DNA of 64,000 nt, from contig NZ_LR656164.1 of NCBI RefSeq assembly GCF_902168435.1, positions 248,001 to 312,000 on the forward strand, given 5' to 3'. The notes beneath the pieces were generated by a model. The model was not told the DNA's origin. It saw only the letters and a program-made list of their open reading frames with translations, and did not search any database. This stretch comes from Bacillus marasmi (GTDB lineage Bacteria; Bacillota; Bacilli; Bacillales; Cytobacillaceae). The translations under genes and the position numbers were made by a program. Positions 62,418-64,000 of this stretch are shown here, piece by piece; within the stretch, counting starts at the first letter, position 1, and every line of letters begins with the position of its first letter.

Positions 62418-63703
62418 TGGAGAAAATTACTTTTGACCAGCTCCAAGAAGAATTATTTTATCAAAAATTGGATAACGGTTTAGATGTTTATATTTTGCCG
62501 AAAAAAGGATTTAATAAGACGTTCGCAACTTTTACAACGAAGTATGGATCCATTGACAATCATTTTGTTCCGCTTGATAAATCTGATTATGTAAAGGTTC
62601 CAGATGGTATCGCCCATTTTCTTGAGCATAAGCTTTTTGAGAAAGAAGATGGTGATGTGTTCCAACAATTTAGTCGCCAAGGCGCATCCGCAAATGCGTT
62701 TACTTCCTTTACAAGAACTGCTTATTTATTTTCAAGTACATCCGATGTTGAAAAGAACTTAGAAACGTTAATTGATTTCGTGCAAGATCCCTATTTTTCT
62801 GAGCAGACAGTTGAGAAGGAAAAAGGAATCATTGGACAGGAAATCACGATGTATGATGATAATCCAGATTGGCGCCTTTATTTTGGATTAATTGAAAATA
62901 TGTACCAAAATCATCCTGTTAAAATTGATATAGCTGGGACGATTGCTTCGATTACTGATATAACGAAGGATATGCTATATGAATGCTACCATACCTTCTA
63001 TCATCCGAGTAATATGCTGCTATTTGTAGTCGGTCAAGTGAATCCTGATGAAATCATGAAGCAGATTGTCGATAACCAAGCGAAAAAGGAATATAAAGAT
63101 CAACCTGAAATAAAGCGGCAGTTTGCCAAGGAGCCTCAAAGTGTGGCTGAAGCAAGCAAGATTTTACAAATGAATGTGCAAACTTCGAAGTGTCTAGTTG
63201 GTTTAAAGGCTTTAAACACTGAATTACAAGGAGAGAAAATGCTTAAAGCAGAATTAACAGTGAATGTATTGCTCGATTTGTTATTCGGAAAAAGCAGTGA
63301 AAACTATCATAAGCTCTATAGTGCCGGTTTAATTGATGATACTTTCTCATTCGATTATACGCTTGAAAAGGGCTTTGGCTTTGCGATGGCTGGAGGCGAT
63401 ACCAATGATCCGGATAAGCTTGCTGCAACGCTAAAACAGATGTTTTTTGAAGTGAAGGATAGTCATACTTTTAGCGAAGAAGCATTAAGTCGTTCGAAAA
63501 AGAAAAAAATTGGTGCGTTTTTACGAGCAGTCAACTCTCCTGAATATATCGCTAATCAATTCACCCGTTATGCTTTTAATGAGATGGACTTGTTCGCGGT
63601 TGTTCCTACCTTGGAGAAGATTACGCTTGAGGATGTGAAGCAGGCAGCGGCTGAATTAGTCGCCGAGGAGCGCTTCACAGTGTGCAAAGTAATCCCTAAA
63701 TAA
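62414..63703 (+). CDS. ymfH: M16 zinc metallopeptidase YmfH
   Basis: This is a catalytic M16-family protease of 429 residues. The zinc motif HFLEH is intact (GIAHFLEHKLFEKEDGD), and the distal glutamate lies in GIIGQEITMYDDNPDW. The second lobe includes LLFGKSSENYHKLYSAGLID. The ATG overlaps the ymfF stop, suggesting a stoichiometric heterodimer. Homologous pairs occur in peptide-maturation systems such as AlbE/AlbF, but the physiological substrate of YmfFH is not known. A terminator follows. Confidence 0.95.
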   Translation: MMEKITFDQLQEELFYQKLDNGLDVYILPKKGFNKTFATFTTKYGSIDNHFVPLDKSDYVKVPDGIAHFLEHKLFEKEDGDVFQQFSRQGASANAFTSFTRTAYLFSSTSDVEKNLETLIDFVQDPYFSEQTVEKEKGIIGQEITMYDDNPDWRLYFGLIENMYQNHPVKIDIAGTIASITDITKDMLYECYHTFYHPSNMLLFVVGQVNPDEIMKQIVDNQAKKEYKDQPEIKRQFAKEPQSVAEASKILQMNVQTSKCLVGLKALNTELQGEKMLKAELTVNVLLDLLFGKSSENYHKLYSAGLIDDTFSFDYTLEKGFGFAMAGGDTNDPDKLAATLKQMFFEVKDSHTFSEEALSRSKKKKIGAFLRAVNSPEYIANQFTRYAFNEMDLFAVVPTLEKITLEDVKQAAAELVAEERFTVCKVIPK

Positions 63704-63711
63704 AATGGATG

Positions 63712-63737
63712 AAAAGCGTCGCTAGTCGACGCTTTTT
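63712..63737 (+). terminator. Hairpin terminator after ymfH
   Basis: AAAAGCGTCG pairs with CGACGCTTTT around CTAGT with a five-T tail. ymfI starts 35 bp later, so some read-through or another promoter is expected. Confidence 0.8.
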
Positions 63738-63771
63738 CCAATCCGAACATAGTTGTTGGAGGAGAAATATA

Positions 63772-64000
63772 ATGAAAAAATTTGTATTGATTACCGGAGC
63801 TAGCGGTGGTATTGGTCAGGCAATTGCCTTGAAGTTAGCAAATGAGGGATTTTCCTTGTATTTGCATTATCATACTAATGAAAAAGCAATTGAAAAGCTG
63901 TTGTTTCAATTGGAGCCCTTTGGTGGAGAATATATTCCAATTAAAGCCAATTTGGCAGAATCAAATGGAATCGACCATGTTGCAGCTAGTGTTTTTTCAA
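63772..64000 (+). CDS. ymfI: Short-chain dehydrogenase/reductase YmfI, 5' part
   Basis: ATG 63772 follows TTGGAGGAG and opens a frame that continues to the window end (76 codons visible). The N-terminus MKKFVLITGASGGIGQAIAL carries the classic SDR cofactor motif TGxxxGxG. The catalytic Ser-Tyr-Lys part lies beyond the window. Position after ymfH matches ymfI of B. subtilis, a 3-oxoacyl-ACP-reductase-like protein. Confidence 0.9.
   Translation, partial: MKKFVLITGASGGIGQAIALKLANEGFSLYLHYHTNEKAIEKLLFQLEPFGGEYIPIKANLAESNGIDHVAASVFS

Overview
This window looks like a chromosomal housekeeping stretch from a spore-forming member of the Bacillaceae (Firmicutes, AT-rich). Gene order from rnhB to ymfI closely follows the Bacillus subtilis block rnhB-sucCD-dprA-topA-trmFO-xerC-hslVU-codY // rpsB-tsf-pyrH-frr-uppS-cdsA-dxr-rseP-proS-polC-rimP-nusA-ylxR-ylxQ-infB-ylxP-rbfA-truB-ribF-rpsO-pnp-ylxY-mlpA-ymxH-dpaAB-asd-dapGA-rnjB-tepA-ylzJ-spoIIIE-ymfC ... 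ymfF-ymfH-ymfI. Almost everything is on the + strand. The only opposite gene is a fragment at the left edge. Sporulation is supported by dipicolinate synthase dpaAB behind a consensus sigma-K promoter, and by spoIIIE.

Layout. 0-13 kb: RNase HII, succinyl-CoA ligase (with a near-consensus CodY box upstream), DprA, topoisomerase I (with a consensus cre upstream), TrmFO, then the xerC-hslV-hslU-codY operon. 13-22 kb: ribosomal protein S2 and EF-Ts, UMP kinase, ribosome recycling factor, then isoprenoid, phospholipid and envelope genes (uppS, cdsA, dxr, rseP) and proS. The large flagellar/chemotaxis cluster that B. subtilis carries between codY and rpsB is absent. 22-29 kb: polC, split by a complete 2664-bp group II intron. 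30-38 kb: the rimP-nusA-infB-rbfA-truB translation/transcription operon, ribF, rpsO. 38-47 kb: pnp, ylxY, the M16 peptidase mlpA, ymxH, dpaAB. 46-55 kb: asd-dapG-dapA (diaminopimelate/lysine), RNase J2, TepA, SpoIIIE. 55-64 kb: a GntR/UTRA regulator next to a BMP-type nucleoside ABC importer, then the M16 pair ymfF/ymfH and the start of a short-chain dehydrogenase (ymfI).

Features that stand out. (1) The intron sits one base into the codon after the two catalytic aspartates of the replicative DNA polymerase. Joining 25353 to 28018 restores an uninterrupted 1439-residue PolC. (2) Three intergenic tandem arrays (about 1.03-1.45, 29.57-29.98 and 43.15-43.90 kb) have repeat periods of 52, 53 and 52 bp. 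They share a scaffold, and each unit carries one inverted repeat whose arms change together between variants. They look like one diverged repeat family that I do not recognise. (3) Two copies, plus remnants, of a ~115-bp palindromic intergenic element flank nusA and pnp; their central hairpins have almost entirely different sequences but both still pair. (4) There are several candidate leader-RNA control elements (rimP-nusA, rpsB, asd-dapG). All functional statements are by recognition of protein families and motifs; no searches were run.
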